From NCBI GenBank assembly GCA_002404095.1, contig DHJA01000220.1, positions 696 through 32,483 on the forward strand: a DNA stretch of 31,788 bases, in the 5' to 3' direction. Position numbers and translations under genes: made by a program. The DNA comes from Planctomycetaceae bacterium UBA4732 (lineage in GTDB: Bacteria; Planctomycetota; Planctomycetia; Gemmatales; Gemmataceae). Shown piece after piece: positions 16,801-25,503 of the stretch (positions within the stretch are counted from its first letter, which is position 1; each line of letters opens with the position of its first letter). Under the pieces are notes generated by a model. The model was given only the letters and a program-made list of their open reading frames with translations. It did no database searches and was not told the DNA's origin.

Positions 16801-18050
16801 TCCTGGACGCCATGACCCGTGAGGTCTGCGACGGCAATCTGGCGATTGCCGGCGGTGAGGCTGCCGGCCTGGCCTGGGCCGATGTCGTATTGTCGCGGCG
16901 CCTGAAAGGTGCCGTCGCCGTTGCTCTTTAACACGCTGAGCGTATCGGTCGCGTCCGTGTTGGTCGTTAGCAGGCTGGTCGTCGAATCGCCCGCGAGTTT
17001 GGCGGCCACGATCGAAGTCGGATCGCCCACGGTTGGGACAAAGAGCGTTTTAAGGCTGGACGCCTCGTATTGATCGAGATTGACGAACTGGAGAGTGAAG
17101 GCGCCGGACGCGGAAGTCAGGTTGGCCCCCGACACCTGGAGGAACACGAGCTGGCCCGGTGTGACCTGGATGGAAAGCTGCTCCGTCTTGCCCGGCCCGA
17201 CGCCGGCCGTGTCGGACGTCAGCACCGTTTGGCCGTCGGCGCCGAGGATTGTCAGGTTCAAGGCTCCGGTTAGTGCGTTATCCCCGGCGAGCGTCACCTG
17301 AAGGGTTCCGCCGACGCCGGCCACGAGCCGGTAGATGTTCTGGGCGCCCTGCGCAACCGTACCAGGCTGCGATCCTTCGACCTGCGTACCGAGGTCCGCG
17401 GTTAACGTACTGAGGGTGAGTGTGTAGAGGACGGCGGTTTGAGCGTTGCTGGAAACGTGGACGAAATAATTCACGCCCGAAGTGCTGGCAATGTTCAACT
17501 GCCGGCCGATCACGTTGCCCGAGGCGTCTAGTAGCGGGGTCGTGCCGGTCGGCGCGATCACGTTGCCGCTGGCGTCGGTCACTTCGACCTGGAGATTATT
17601 CCCCCCGTTGGAGGCGTTGGCCGTGACGCTCAGCTGGCCGTCGGCGCCGGCGGTGAGGCTGAACCACTCGTTGGAGCCGCCCGGCAACAGGTTGAGGCGC
17701 GGAAACACTTCCTGGGCGCTCACCGTCCCAAGGTTGGTAGCGGTCTGCCGTGTGTTGTTGGCCGAGAACCGATCCGTGGGCGCTTGCGGCGCCGGCGTTA
17801 TTCGATATTTGTCAAAGAAAATATCCTGATTGCCGCCGCGCGTGTCGGTCCAGACGGCGTAGGCGAAGCCGTTGGCCGCCGTCACGTCGATATGGTCGCC
17901 CAGGAAAAAGTCCGTCGCCCCCCTCGCGTCTGTGAAGGCGCCCGCGTTGGGGTCAAAGGTCTGGTCGCTGACGCGGAAGTTCGAGGTGAAATGGAAACCT
18001 TCCATCGGGAGGCCGGTTAGGCGAAATGACTCGCCTCCGCACCTCCTCAT
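13851..18050 (-). CDS. FG-GAP/VCBS-repeat surface protein, apparently N-terminally truncated
   Basis: A 1399-aa cell-surface protein. Residues about 20-90 resemble the end of a BNR/sialidase-type propeller (AYAVWTDTRGGNQDIFFDKY); about 95-325 hold two pre-peptidase-like beta domains; about 360-700 form FG-GAP blades (GNGDGTFQ, GDFNGDGHLDI, DLNGDGHLDLV) that usually make a calcium-binding beta-propeller; later beta domains follow. The C-terminus ends with a hydrophobic stretch (YGLTLFLASGLGYIGL) and a basic RKKRR tail, as in anchored surface proteins. No signal peptide or leader is visible at the N-terminus (ATG 18050, alternative ATG 18005), and the propeller lacks its first blades, so the 5' part is probably lost. 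An 8-bp repeat tract lies at residues about 1332-1344. Confidence 0.8.
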   Translation of the reverse strand: MRRCGGESFRLTGLPMEGFHFTSNFRVSDQTFDPNAGAFTDARGATDFFLGDHIDVTAANGFAYAVWTDTRGGNQDIFFDKYRITPAPQAPTDRFSANNTRQTATNLGTVSAQEVFPRLNLLPGGSNEWFSLTAGADGQLSVTANASNGGNNLQVEVTDASGNVIAPTGTTPLLDASGNVIGRQLNIASTSGVNYFVHVSSNAQTAVLYTLTLSTLTADLGTQVEGSQPGTVAQGAQNIYRLVAGVGGTLQVTLAGDNALTGALNLTILGADGQTVLTSDTAGVGPGKTEQLSIQVTPGQLVFLQVSGANLTSASGAFTLQFVNLDQYEASSLKTLFVPTVGDPTSIVAAKLAGDSTTSLLTTNTDATDTLSVLKSNGDGTFQAPRQYDIGPGQAGSLTAGNRQIAVADLTGHGVQDVIVPNFRAANISVLLGSAGGFQPQRTFDAVASPDALVTGDFGNGKTDVAVLQNFPQFGGVSKLAILLGRGDGTFQPATLYSTIFGNGANSMVTGDFNGDGHLDIIVFSKNQPQAEIFLGNGDGTFQAGRAFDIGENTFNAAAVDLNGDGHLDLVTTSTNSGNVYVQLGNGDGTFQAPVAFTALTPRPGDNVGVFGLAVANFPVPAGAPAAPTGLHYGSQNIVVTAQARSGQGAAEVLLLPELLDASGHYAGLGAAIVLANVGTAGNIAVGDFGSGGTDLAVADKGGVTIIYGKALTVTPNTTAATARALGNADHVVTLPQAIVTGHEDAFYTYTVPKEVVAGSGDQVIDFSALLQYVGGAGLQLDVTDANGLLGTAQFHAGQAGSGRRFRVVAAQGDALQVHIFGLPGTVAGFGAYTLDIDVLPQVVSVQAESPLPGAPATSLVLTFQGDRLDPTSAQVASNYVVTVNGNQVIPQSVILDSASNTAVAGSGLTYLAAARQTVTLSFAALLPVGSYEITLKPNILAAPFSASESAILVPDATLSGHVLVSAKTGVIHNGSDFIVPNLVTAGVNPDPTAISNGTAFLTQLQNDLSAVLDRDLKNGMSDAAITAAINAEILARFAALFVAGSPALAIGVIWLDPVSLGVQAPQGTAANYSLASNVATNNISQSYVSVGGNVEVVVLAGLAGTFKLDVADVPQQARGGAVVLDSLGEQVTFAQTTFTQALRAGTSEFTVVIADAVKVVPFGPPPINPGPVDGSPGSTSTAGIAGETVATVAQTASAILISALLTGFPDNSSGAANFGGQSNGNVSPTNGTTQTSANGLAASTGADGGGGGDQAADGHSSFIESAIDRVFLNLPDSVSGFVDLADQLMQDGEDAAKTLADRINAFLKSQKPPAPMTMPPESLRPMPEAEWRQGDKETRKQGDSPSSGNEEVANASPTEYTEWHANEYGLTLFLASGLGYIGLRDLADRDAESRKKRR
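14025..14056 (-). repeat. 8-bp microsatellite (GGAGACAA)x4 in coding sequence
   Basis: Plus-strand units TTGTCTCC occupy 14033-14040, 14041-14048 and 14049-14056; a one-mismatch copy (TTGTTTCC) is at 14025-14032 and a partial copy precedes it. The protein reads QGDKETRKQGD here. Gain or loss of one unit would shift the frame ahead of the C-terminal anchor. Confidence 0.9.
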
Positions 18051-18098
18051 TTTTCGGTGTTTCGCGACGAATCGGTGAAATGTACGCCCGACGTGCGC

Positions 18099-18113
18099 CC
18101 GGTTTATAACCGG
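18099..18113. promoter_or_regulatory. Perfect palindrome in the divergent intergenic region
   Basis: CCGGTT-TAT-AACCGG lies between the divergent FG-GAP gene (start 18050) and the giant surface gene (start 18161). It contains TATAAC, a possible -10 for the plus-strand gene, but no convincing -35 sits 17 bp upstream. It may be an operator. The remaining 110-bp gap shows nothing else. Confidence 0.3.
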
Positions 18114-18160
18114 ACTTGTCGCACGTTCACCATGCGAACCGCAGAAAAGAGACTTCTATC

Positions 18161-21100
18161 ATGTTGTTCTTCCGCTCCTGGCTGCGTCAGTTGGCCCATC
18201 GGCTTTCTCTCCCCACCGGGTTACGCTCGCGAAGGAAAGCGATCCGCTTGTTCCGGAAGCGGGCCGGCGCTCGGCTCCAGCTGGAAGAATTGGAATCGAG
18301 AATAACGCCAAGCAGCGTCCCTGTAGGTCCGGTTACGGACGTCTGGACCGGCGTCGGCAACTGGGCCACGGACCTCAACAACTGCAGTCTTGGAGCGGCG
18401 TCGACCCCTACTCAGAATGTCGAGATCCAAAGCGGCACAGTCACCCATTCCGGCGGGTCCGACACGGTCAACGCGATCACTGTCGATTCGGGCGCTACTG
18501 CGAATATCACGGGCGGAAGTTCGATCACGGCGCAAGCGGCCGCTGGACCGCAGATCACGGACGACGGACTTATCAACGTCGGCGACGCCTCCACGGCTGG
18601 CCATCTAATCGTCGACGCCGCCAACGAAGAAGTGGCCCACACTGTCAATAACAGCGGCTCCATCGTCCTAGGGGCCAGCGCTTCTAACACCTTCGGCGAG
18701 AACGCCGGCCAAACCCTACAGATCGACTCGGGTATCACAGTCCGCGGCAACAGTGGAACCATCGGCAATGCGGGAGGCACGTTCAACAACTACGGCGGCA
18801 TCCTGGCCAACGGCAGCAACGGCGCCCTCACCCTCGACCACGGCGCCGGCGGCACTAACACGACTAATGGTGATATCACCGTCAACGCCAGCGACCGACT
18901 GACCATCTCAGCCGGCGGCGGCAGCGGAGCGAGTTGGACCAACTTCGGCGCGATCAACGTCAACCCCGGCGGCATCCTTGGCCTCGACAGCACCGGCTCT
19001 GCGGACGGTTGGCACAACAGCCCAACCAGCCCAGGCAACCCAGGCGGCACAATAACGTCCACCAATGCCACCGTGAACCTCGGCGGTAACTTCACCCAGG
19101 GCGACTTTGGTACATCATTTAACCCTGACGCCGGCTCGGTTGTCGGCATTTTCGGTACGCTTACAGGCAACTTGGACCTGACCGGGCAGTCTGGTCTCTG
19201 GTTTCTTGAGGGCGGCACTCTCGCCAACGGTACGCTGAGCGGCGCCGCCCCGGTTCTCACCGCCACCAGCCTGAGCGGCACACTCAGCAACTACACGTTG
19301 AGCAGCGTCATCGACCTGACCAACGGCTCGATCGTTGTGACCAACGGCCTGACGCTCAACGGCGTCACACTCCAGGTTGGCGATGCGAACAACACAAATA
19401 AGGCCGGGCAAATCCAATTTAACGGCACCCAAACGGTGTCCGGCACCGGCTCGATCTCCTTCGGCGTCAATCCCAACGATAGCCTGTATATGATGCCCGG
19501 TTCCATCACCACCCTTGGTCACGGCATAACGATTGACGGCCAGTCGGGGCTGATTTTCGGCAGCGGCGACGTCATCAACCACGGTACAATCCTCGGCGCC
19601 GTGTCGGGCGGCCTGATCAGCATCCAAACGGCAAACTTCACCAACAGCAGCGACGGCATCGTCGAAGCGGCCAACGGCGACGCCGTTGTCGTCGGCTTCG
19701 GCCCCAATGGCGGCAACACGGGCACGGTCGAGGCGATCAGCGGCGGCAACTTGAAGGTTACGGGCGGCAGCAATGTCGGCACATTCGCCGGCTTCGGCGC
19801 CGTCAGCATCAGCGGCGGCGGTATACTGCAAGTCAACGACGGCAACACCAATTCTTGGACGAACGCAGGTTCCATCACCGTCGCCGGCTCAACGGTGAAC
19901 CTGGGCGGCGCCTTCACCCAGGCGGGCTTGACGGGCGGCGGCGCCAACTTCACCCGGGACGCCGCCAGCACCGTCAACCTGACGGGCAAGCTCAGCGGCG
20001 GCCTCACCCTGAACGACACCCTTGGCAGCTGGAACCTGGGCGGCGGCACGCTCAGCGGTGGGACGTACAGCGTCGCCGCCAATAGCAGCGCCGCGCTGGT
20101 CGCCACGCACGCCGAGGGTAAGCTGGACGGCGTGACTCTCAATAACGCGATCGACCTGACCAACGGCAGCGTCACGGTGGACAACGGCCTGACGCTCAAC
20201 GCCACGCTCAACCTTGGCAACCAGACCAACAGCAGCAAAGCCGGATGGATCACCTTCCTGAGCTCGGAAACCGTGTCCGGCTCCAGCGCGATCGTCTTCG
20301 GCGCGGACCCCAACAACAGCCTGTATACGGGCGTTTCCAACACCATCCACATCGGCAGCGGTGTGACGGTCAGGGGCGACGCGGGGGCGATTTTCGGCAG
20401 CGGAGTCTTCATCCTCGACAGCGGCGCGACGCTCGAAGCCGACGTGTCAGGCGACGCGATCGGCATCACCACGGACACCTTCACCAATAACGGCATAATT
20501 GAGGCTCAGAACGGCGCCACGGTGGACGTGAACCCAACGACGCTCACCAACGTCACCGGCGGCAACACCTTGACCGGCGGCGCCTGGTATGTCTTCGACA
20601 ACTCGACGATCAACCTGCACAACGCCATCACCACCAACGCGGCGGCCGTCAACCTGGTCGGGCCGAGCGCCGTTTTCTCGAACCTCAGCGGGCTGACGAC
20701 GAATCAGGCCAGCATCGCCTTGCTCAACGGGGCCGGCTTCACGACAACCGGCGACTTGAGCAACACGGGGACGATCAACGTCGGGCCGGGCGAACTAAGT
20801 GTGCATGGCAATTACACTCAAGGCGCCGGCGCCGTCCTCGACGTGGGCATCGGCGGCACGACGGCCGGCACGGGATATGGTCAAGTCACGGCGACCGAAA
20901 CCGCCACCCTCGCGGGCACGATCAACATCATCGAGCTCAACGGTTTCACCGCCGCTGTGCCGCAAAGCTTCCAGATCATGAGTTTCGGCTTGAAGAGCGG
21001 GGACTTCGCCACGTACAACGGCTTGCATCCGGCCAGTGGCGCTTCTTTTACCCCCTCGTTCTCCAGTAACGCGCGGACCCTCAACACGATCACTACGTTC

Positions 21101-22519
21101 GCCGTCACCAACACCAACGACTCCGGCGCCGGCTCGCTGCGCCAGGCAATCCTGGACGCGGACGCCTCCACGGGTCCGGTGTCGATCACCTTCAACATCC
21201 CCACGAGCGACTCCCGCTACAACACGACCACTCACGCTTTTAGCATCCATTTGCTCTCCGCATTGCCCACTATCACCCATGCCGTCAACCTCGACGCCAC
21301 CGGCGAATGGGCCGTGACCGGCTTCAGCGGAATCCCGGACGTGGAGTTGGAAGGCACCGGCATCAGCGTCACAGCCAACGGCCTGACCATCGGCGTCGGC
21401 GGCGACGGCAGCACGGTGCGCGGCTTGGTTATCGACCGCTTTACCGGCAGCGGCGTTGAGGTGGACGCGAACAACAACATCATCGTCGGCAACTACATCG
21501 GCACGGACGTCACCGGCACGGTATTCAAGGGCAATGCCGGCGACGGCATTTATATCTTGGGCGCGTCCAACAACATCATCGGCGGCACGACCGCGGCGGA
21601 CCGCAATGTCATCTCCGGAAACGGCGGAAACAACCCCTTAATCAGCGACCACGCGGGCGTCTCCATCAGTGGAGCCGGCGCGTCGAACAATACCGTTGCC
21701 GGCAACTACATCGGCACCAACAAAACCGGATTCGCCGTCGCGCTGGGGAATAGTTTTTACGCCGGGGTCGATATCTTTAACGGCGCCACGAACAACACCA
21801 TTGGTGGCGTGACGGCCGGCGCTCGCAACGTCATCAGCGGCAACGCCGGCGCCGGCGTCCTTATCCATGACGCGGCCACGACGGGCAACGTGGTCGAAGG
21901 CAATTACGTGGGTCTTAAGTTCCAGGGCTCGGGCCCGCTCGCCAATGGCTGGGGTGTCATTATCAATGGCGCCGCGCACGACAACATTATTGGCGGCACG
22001 ACGGCAGGGGCGCGAAACGTCATCTCCGCCAATACCAATGACGGTGTGCAAATCAGCGGCGCGGGTACGACCGGCAACCTGGTTGAAGGCGATTACATCG
22101 GCATCGATTTCGCCGGCCTCGGCGGCCCCTTCGTGCACAACGGCGGGTTCGGGGTCAACGTCTCTGGCGCCAGCGGCAACACCATCGGCGGTACCGCGCC
22201 TGGCGCGGGGAACGTCATTAGCAACAACGCCCGCGACGGTGTATACATCCACGATGTTTCCGGCCCTAGCGGGGGGGCCGCTAACAATGTGGTCCAGGGC
22301 ACCTACATCGGCACAAACGCCGCCGGGATGGCCTCGCTAGGCAATAACGGAGTGGGCGTCCATATCGTTGGCTCTTCTGGCAACACCATCGGCGGTTCGA
22401 CGATGGCGGCGCGCAACATCGTTTCGGGCAATGGCGGCGTCGGAATTCAGATCAGCGACAGCCTTTCGACCGGGAATGTGATCGCCGGCAACTACATCGG
22501 AAGCGACGTTACCGTATGA
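18161..22519 (+). CDS. Giant surface beta-solenoid protein, fragment 1 (leader to early beta-helix)
   Basis: A 1452-aa N-terminal part of a surface protein. The first 40 residues are basic and amphipathic, followed by LQLEELESRITPS (about 39-51), a LEPR-XLL-like motif typical of exported planctomycete giants. Residues about 85-880 are a glycine/asparagine-rich irregular beta-solenoid with an internal duplication. A module GNYTQ..TLAGTINIIELNGF..MSFGLKSGDF follows, then NTNDSGAGSLRQAI (CSLREA-like), then right-handed beta-helix repeats of about 45 residues (GNYIGTDVTG..NTIGGTTAGARNVISGN). It stops in the middle of a repeat (NYIGSDVTV-stop), where a one-base frameshift leads into fragment 2. 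ATG 18161 is chosen because the leader begins there; an in-frame upstream start at 18116 is less likely. Confidence 0.82.
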   Translation: MLFFRSWLRQLAHRLSLPTGLRSRRKAIRLFRKRAGARLQLEELESRITPSSVPVGPVTDVWTGVGNWATDLNNCSLGAASTPTQNVEIQSGTVTHSGGSDTVNAITVDSGATANITGGSSITAQAAAGPQITDDGLINVGDASTAGHLIVDAANEEVAHTVNNSGSIVLGASASNTFGENAGQTLQIDSGITVRGNSGTIGNAGGTFNNYGGILANGSNGALTLDHGAGGTNTTNGDITVNASDRLTISAGGGSGASWTNFGAINVNPGGILGLDSTGSADGWHNSPTSPGNPGGTITSTNATVNLGGNFTQGDFGTSFNPDAGSVVGIFGTLTGNLDLTGQSGLWFLEGGTLANGTLSGAAPVLTATSLSGTLSNYTLSSVIDLTNGSIVVTNGLTLNGVTLQVGDANNTNKAGQIQFNGTQTVSGTGSISFGVNPNDSLYMMPGSITTLGHGITIDGQSGLIFGSGDVINHGTILGAVSGGLISIQTANFTNSSDGIVEAANGDAVVVGFGPNGGNTGTVEAISGGNLKVTGGSNVGTFAGFGAVSISGGGILQVNDGNTNSWTNAGSITVAGSTVNLGGAFTQAGLTGGGANFTRDAASTVNLTGKLSGGLTLNDTLGSWNLGGGTLSGGTYSVAANSSAALVATHAEGKLDGVTLNNAIDLTNGSVTVDNGLTLNATLNLGNQTNSSKAGWITFLSSETVSGSSAIVFGADPNNSLYTGVSNTIHIGSGVTVRGDAGAIFGSGVFILDSGATLEADVSGDAIGITTDTFTNNGIIEAQNGATVDVNPTTLTNVTGGNTLTGGAWYVFDNSTINLHNAITTNAAAVNLVGPSAVFSNLSGLTTNQASIALLNGAGFTTTGDLSNTGTINVGPGELSVHGNYTQGAGAVLDVGIGGTTAGTGYGQVTATETATLAGTINIIELNGFTAAVPQSFQIMSFGLKSGDFATYNGLHPASGASFTPSFSSNARTLNTITTFAVTNTNDSGAGSLRQAILDADASTGPVSITFNIPTSDSRYNTTTHAFSIHLLSALPTITHAVNLDATGEWAVTGFSGIPDVELEGTGISVTANGLTIGVGGDGSTVRGLVIDRFTGSGVEVDANNNIIVGNYIGTDVTGTVFKGNAGDGIYILGASNNIIGGTTAADRNVISGNGGNNPLISDHAGVSISGAGASNNTVAGNYIGTNKTGFAVALGNSFYAGVDIFNGATNNTIGGVTAGARNVISGNAGAGVLIHDAATTGNVVEGNYVGLKFQGSGPLANGWGVIINGAAHDNIIGGTTAGARNVISANTNDGVQISGAGTTGNLVEGDYIGIDFAGLGGPFVHNGGFGVNVSGASGNTIGGTAPGAGNVISNNARDGVYIHDVSGPSGGAANNVVQGTYIGTNAAGMASLGNNGVGVHIVGSSGNTIGGSTMAARNIVSGNGGVGIQISDSLSTGNVIAGNYIGSDVTV
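19071..20420 (+). repeat. Internal duplication of a beta-solenoid module (822-bp offset)
   Basis: The block from about 19071 and the block from about 19893 encode parallel strings: VNLGGNFTQ / VNLGGAFTQ, IDLTNGSIVVTNGLTLN / IDLTNGSVTVDNGLTLN, and a NNTNKAGQIQF / TNSSKAGWITF segment. The offset of 822 bp is 274 codons. The copies have diverged, so this is an old protein-level duplication. Confidence 0.7.
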
Positions 22520-25503
22520 ACCGGCTGGGCAACGGGGCGATGGGGATTGAAGTGTACGGCGGCGCTTCAAACAACCTCATCGGCTCCAACGGCGACGGCG
22601 TCAACGACGACGCGGAACGGAACGTCATCGCCGGCAACGGCTGGGACAACGTTTCCATCCATGATCTCGGCACACACGGCAATATCGTCGGCGGAAATTA
22701 CATCGGCGTCAACGCGGCTGGCACAGCTTCCCTGGGCAATGCCGCCTCGGGCGTCTCGATCTATAACCAGGCTTCTAACAACCAAATCGGCACGGCCGGA
22801 ACCGAAGCCAACCCGGACGGCATGCGCAACATCATCGCCGGTAGCTTCTACTACGGCATCTACGTCGGCGCCTCAAACAACGTCATCGCGGGCAACTACA
22901 TCGGTACTAATTTCAGTGGCACCGCTGCGATCACGAACCGGTTAGATGATATTTACGTTACCAATGCGTCGGGCAACCGAATCGGCACCAACGCCGACGG
23001 GGTCAACGACGCCAAGGAACGCAACGTCATCTCGGGCAGCCTTTCAAACGGCATCACCATCGTAGGAACTTCGGCGACGAACAACGTGGTCGCCGCCAAC
23101 TACATCGGCACCGACGCCACTGGCGCCGTACTGCTGGGCAACGCGAGTTCCGGCGTATTCATCTCGGGCGCGTCCAACAACACCATCGGCGGCTCGGCGC
23201 TTGGCGCCGGCAACGTCATCGCCGGTCAGACCGGGGCAGCGGGTATCAGCATCTCCGGCGCCGGCGCTACCGGCAACGTGGTGGCCGGCAATTACGTCGG
23301 CCTCAATGCCGCCGGCAGCGCCCTCCTCGGCGCCTTTGGCGACGACGTCAACGTGAACAGCGGCGCCAGCTCCAACCTCATCGGAACCAACGGCGGCGGC
23401 GTCAACGACGCCAACGAGCGCAACGTCCTCGCCGGCGCCTCGTTCATGGGCGTGGCCATCTACAACGACAACACCAATAACAATGTGGTGGCCGGCAACT
23501 ACATTGGCACCGACGCCACAGGCGCGCGGGCGCTGGGCAACCACAACAGTGACATCGCCTTCGGCTACGATAACGGCGGCATCGGGTCAAGTAACACCCG
23601 CATTACCGGGAATGTCATCTCGGGCAACTCGACCGGCATTAACCTCGACCCGACGACCCACCTCACCACCATCGCGGGCAACTTCATTGGCACGAATGCC
23701 GCCGGCACGGCGTCAGTAGCCAACGGCACCGGCATTTACGTCTCCGGCTATAGCAACACCATCGGGGGCGTGACCGCCGCTGACCGCAATGTTATTTCGG
23801 GCAACTCCGGGAACGGCGTCATCCTGAACGGCAATCCTCTCACGTCCCTAACGACCGTGGCGACCGCGGACAAGCTCCTCTCCGGGCAGCTATCCTCCAC
23901 CATGGCGACGGGCGCCATTGCTCAAGCCGATCTCGACGACTTCACCGCCCAGTCAGTCGGCAACTGGACGATCAACAATCCGATTCCCGGCGGCGGCGGC
24001 GACTTTTACGCCGTCAAGGGCGCCGGCACGCTCCTGGTCAATATCGCCGGAACCTATTCCTTTGCTCTGGGCAGCGACGACGGCAGCCGCCTGCGCATCG
24101 ATGGCAACCAGGTGGTCATTTACGACGCGCCACGCGCGTTCGGGGTCACCTATGGCACGGTCACGCTGAGCGCCGGCACACACACCTTTGATTGGGTGGG
24201 CTACCAGCAAGGCGGCGGAGCGGGCTTCGAGCTTTCGGTTGCCGCCGGTACGAACACCTCGGCGGTGAGCGCCGCCAACGGCTGGCGCGTCGTCGGCGAC
24301 AACACGCTGCCGGGAAACGGCATCCAGCTGCAAGGCTCCATCGCGGTCACGGTGTACTATTCCGCAGCCAAAAACGTCGTGGCCGGCAACTACATCGGCA
24401 CTAACGCGGCCGGCACGGCCGCGCTGGCCAATCGCGGAGTGGGCGTCGATATCGTTGGCTCTACTGGGAACACCATCGGCGGCAGCGTCGCCGGGGCGCG
24501 CAACCTCATTTCCGGCAACCTTGGGGATGGAGTGCTGCTCACTGGCGCCGGCACGACTCAAAACGTCGTTGACGGCAACTGGATCGGCGTCGATGTTACC
24601 GGAATCGGCGTGCTAGGAAACGGCCAGATGTACGCCTCGGGTGGCGTCTATATCACCAACGGCGCCAGCAACAACCTGATCGGGACCAACAGCGATGGCG
24701 TCAACGACGCCGCGGAACGCAACGTCATTTCGGGCAATGCCTGGGACAACGTGCAGATCAGCGGGGCGGGCTCAAACAACAATGTCATCGCGGGCAATTA
24801 CATTGGCACCGACTCGACGGGTATGGTGGGCCTTGGGGCCGGCGCTTCGGGCGTCGCGATCTTCGGGGGGCCGCAGAACAACGTGGTGGGCACCGACGGC
24901 AGCCACGGCGCCTTCAACGTTGATGCGCGCAACATTATCTCTGGGAACGCCGCCAACAGCGTGAACGGCGTCGGCTTGTATATCAGTGGGTCGGCCGCCA
25001 ACATCGTGGACGGCAATTACATCGGCTTGAACGCGAGTGGTACGGGAGCCCTCGCCAATACTATAGGTCTCTGGATCGCCAACTATCAAGGACGCGCCTC
25101 GCTGAACCAGGTGCAAGGCAACGTCATCTCCGGGAACAGTGGAGTCGGCCTCGAGATCACCTCCGGGTCGCAAAATGTCGTGGCCGGCAACTATATCGGC
25201 ACCAACGCGGCCGGCACGGCGGCGGTGGGCAACGCCGGCAACGGCGTGCAGATCGATACCGGGTCATCGGGAAACACCATCGGCGGCACGGCAATCGGCG
25301 CCGACAACCTCATCTCCGGCAACCGTTCGGACGGTGTTTACCTCGCCCCCGGCACGCCGGTCGGGACGGTCACTGGTATCGGGCCAACGGTGACGCCACG
25401 GACTCCCTGGGGGGCGCCAACGGCACGCTGGTGGGCGGCGTCACCTTCGCTCCGGGCAAGTCGGGACAGGCTTTCAGCTTCCCGGGCGGTTCGGCATATG
25501 TGA
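22516..25503 (+). CDS. Giant surface protein, fragment 2 (beta-helix with PA14-like insert)
   Basis: Continues the beta-helix of fragment 1 in another frame. The first residues (NRLGNGAMGIEVYGGASNN) complete the repeat cut at the end of fragment 1, so the ATG at 22516 is probably not a real start. Beta-helix repeats run to about 23840. A PA14-like carbohydrate-binding domain (GTYSFALGSDDGSRLRIDG, HTFDWVGYQQGG) fills about 23840-24290, and beta-helix repeats resume to about 25345. The last 40-odd codons, after GVYLAPGTPVG, are low-quality Arg/Ser-rich sequence, the sign of a second frameshift: the neighbouring frame carries WYRANGDATDSLGGANGTL, the start of a LamG domain. If intact, this piece would not have its own signal peptide. 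Confidence 0.75.
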   Translation: MNRLGNGAMGIEVYGGASNNLIGSNGDGVNDDAERNVIAGNGWDNVSIHDLGTHGNIVGGNYIGVNAAGTASLGNAASGVSIYNQASNNQIGTAGTEANPDGMRNIIAGSFYYGIYVGASNNVIAGNYIGTNFSGTAAITNRLDDIYVTNASGNRIGTNADGVNDAKERNVISGSLSNGITIVGTSATNNVVAANYIGTDATGAVLLGNASSGVFISGASNNTIGGSALGAGNVIAGQTGAAGISISGAGATGNVVAGNYVGLNAAGSALLGAFGDDVNVNSGASSNLIGTNGGGVNDANERNVLAGASFMGVAIYNDNTNNNVVAGNYIGTDATGARALGNHNSDIAFGYDNGGIGSSNTRITGNVISGNSTGINLDPTTHLTTIAGNFIGTNAAGTASVANGTGIYVSGYSNTIGGVTAADRNVISGNSGNGVILNGNPLTSLTTVATADKLLSGQLSSTMATGAIAQADLDDFTAQSVGNWTINNPIPGGGGDFYAVKGAGTLLVNIAGTYSFALGSDDGSRLRIDGNQVVIYDAPRAFGVTYGTVTLSAGTHTFDWVGYQQGGGAGFELSVAAGTNTSAVSAANGWRVVGDNTLPGNGIQLQGSIAVTVYYSAAKNVVAGNYIGTNAAGTAALANRGVGVDIVGSTGNTIGGSVAGARNLISGNLGDGVLLTGAGTTQNVVDGNWIGVDVTGIGVLGNGQMYASGGVYITNGASNNLIGTNSDGVNDAAERNVISGNAWDNVQISGAGSNNNVIAGNYIGTDSTGMVGLGAGASGVAIFGGPQNNVVGTDGSHGAFNVDARNIISGNAANSVNGVGLYISGSAANIVDGNYIGLNASGTGALANTIGLWIANYQGRASLNQVQGNVISGNSGVGLEITSGSQNVVAGNYIGTNAAGTAAVGNAGNGVQIDTGSSGNTIGGTAIGADNLISGNRSDGVYLAPGTPVGTVTGIGPTVTPRTPWGAPTARWWAASPSLRASRDRLSASRAVRHM

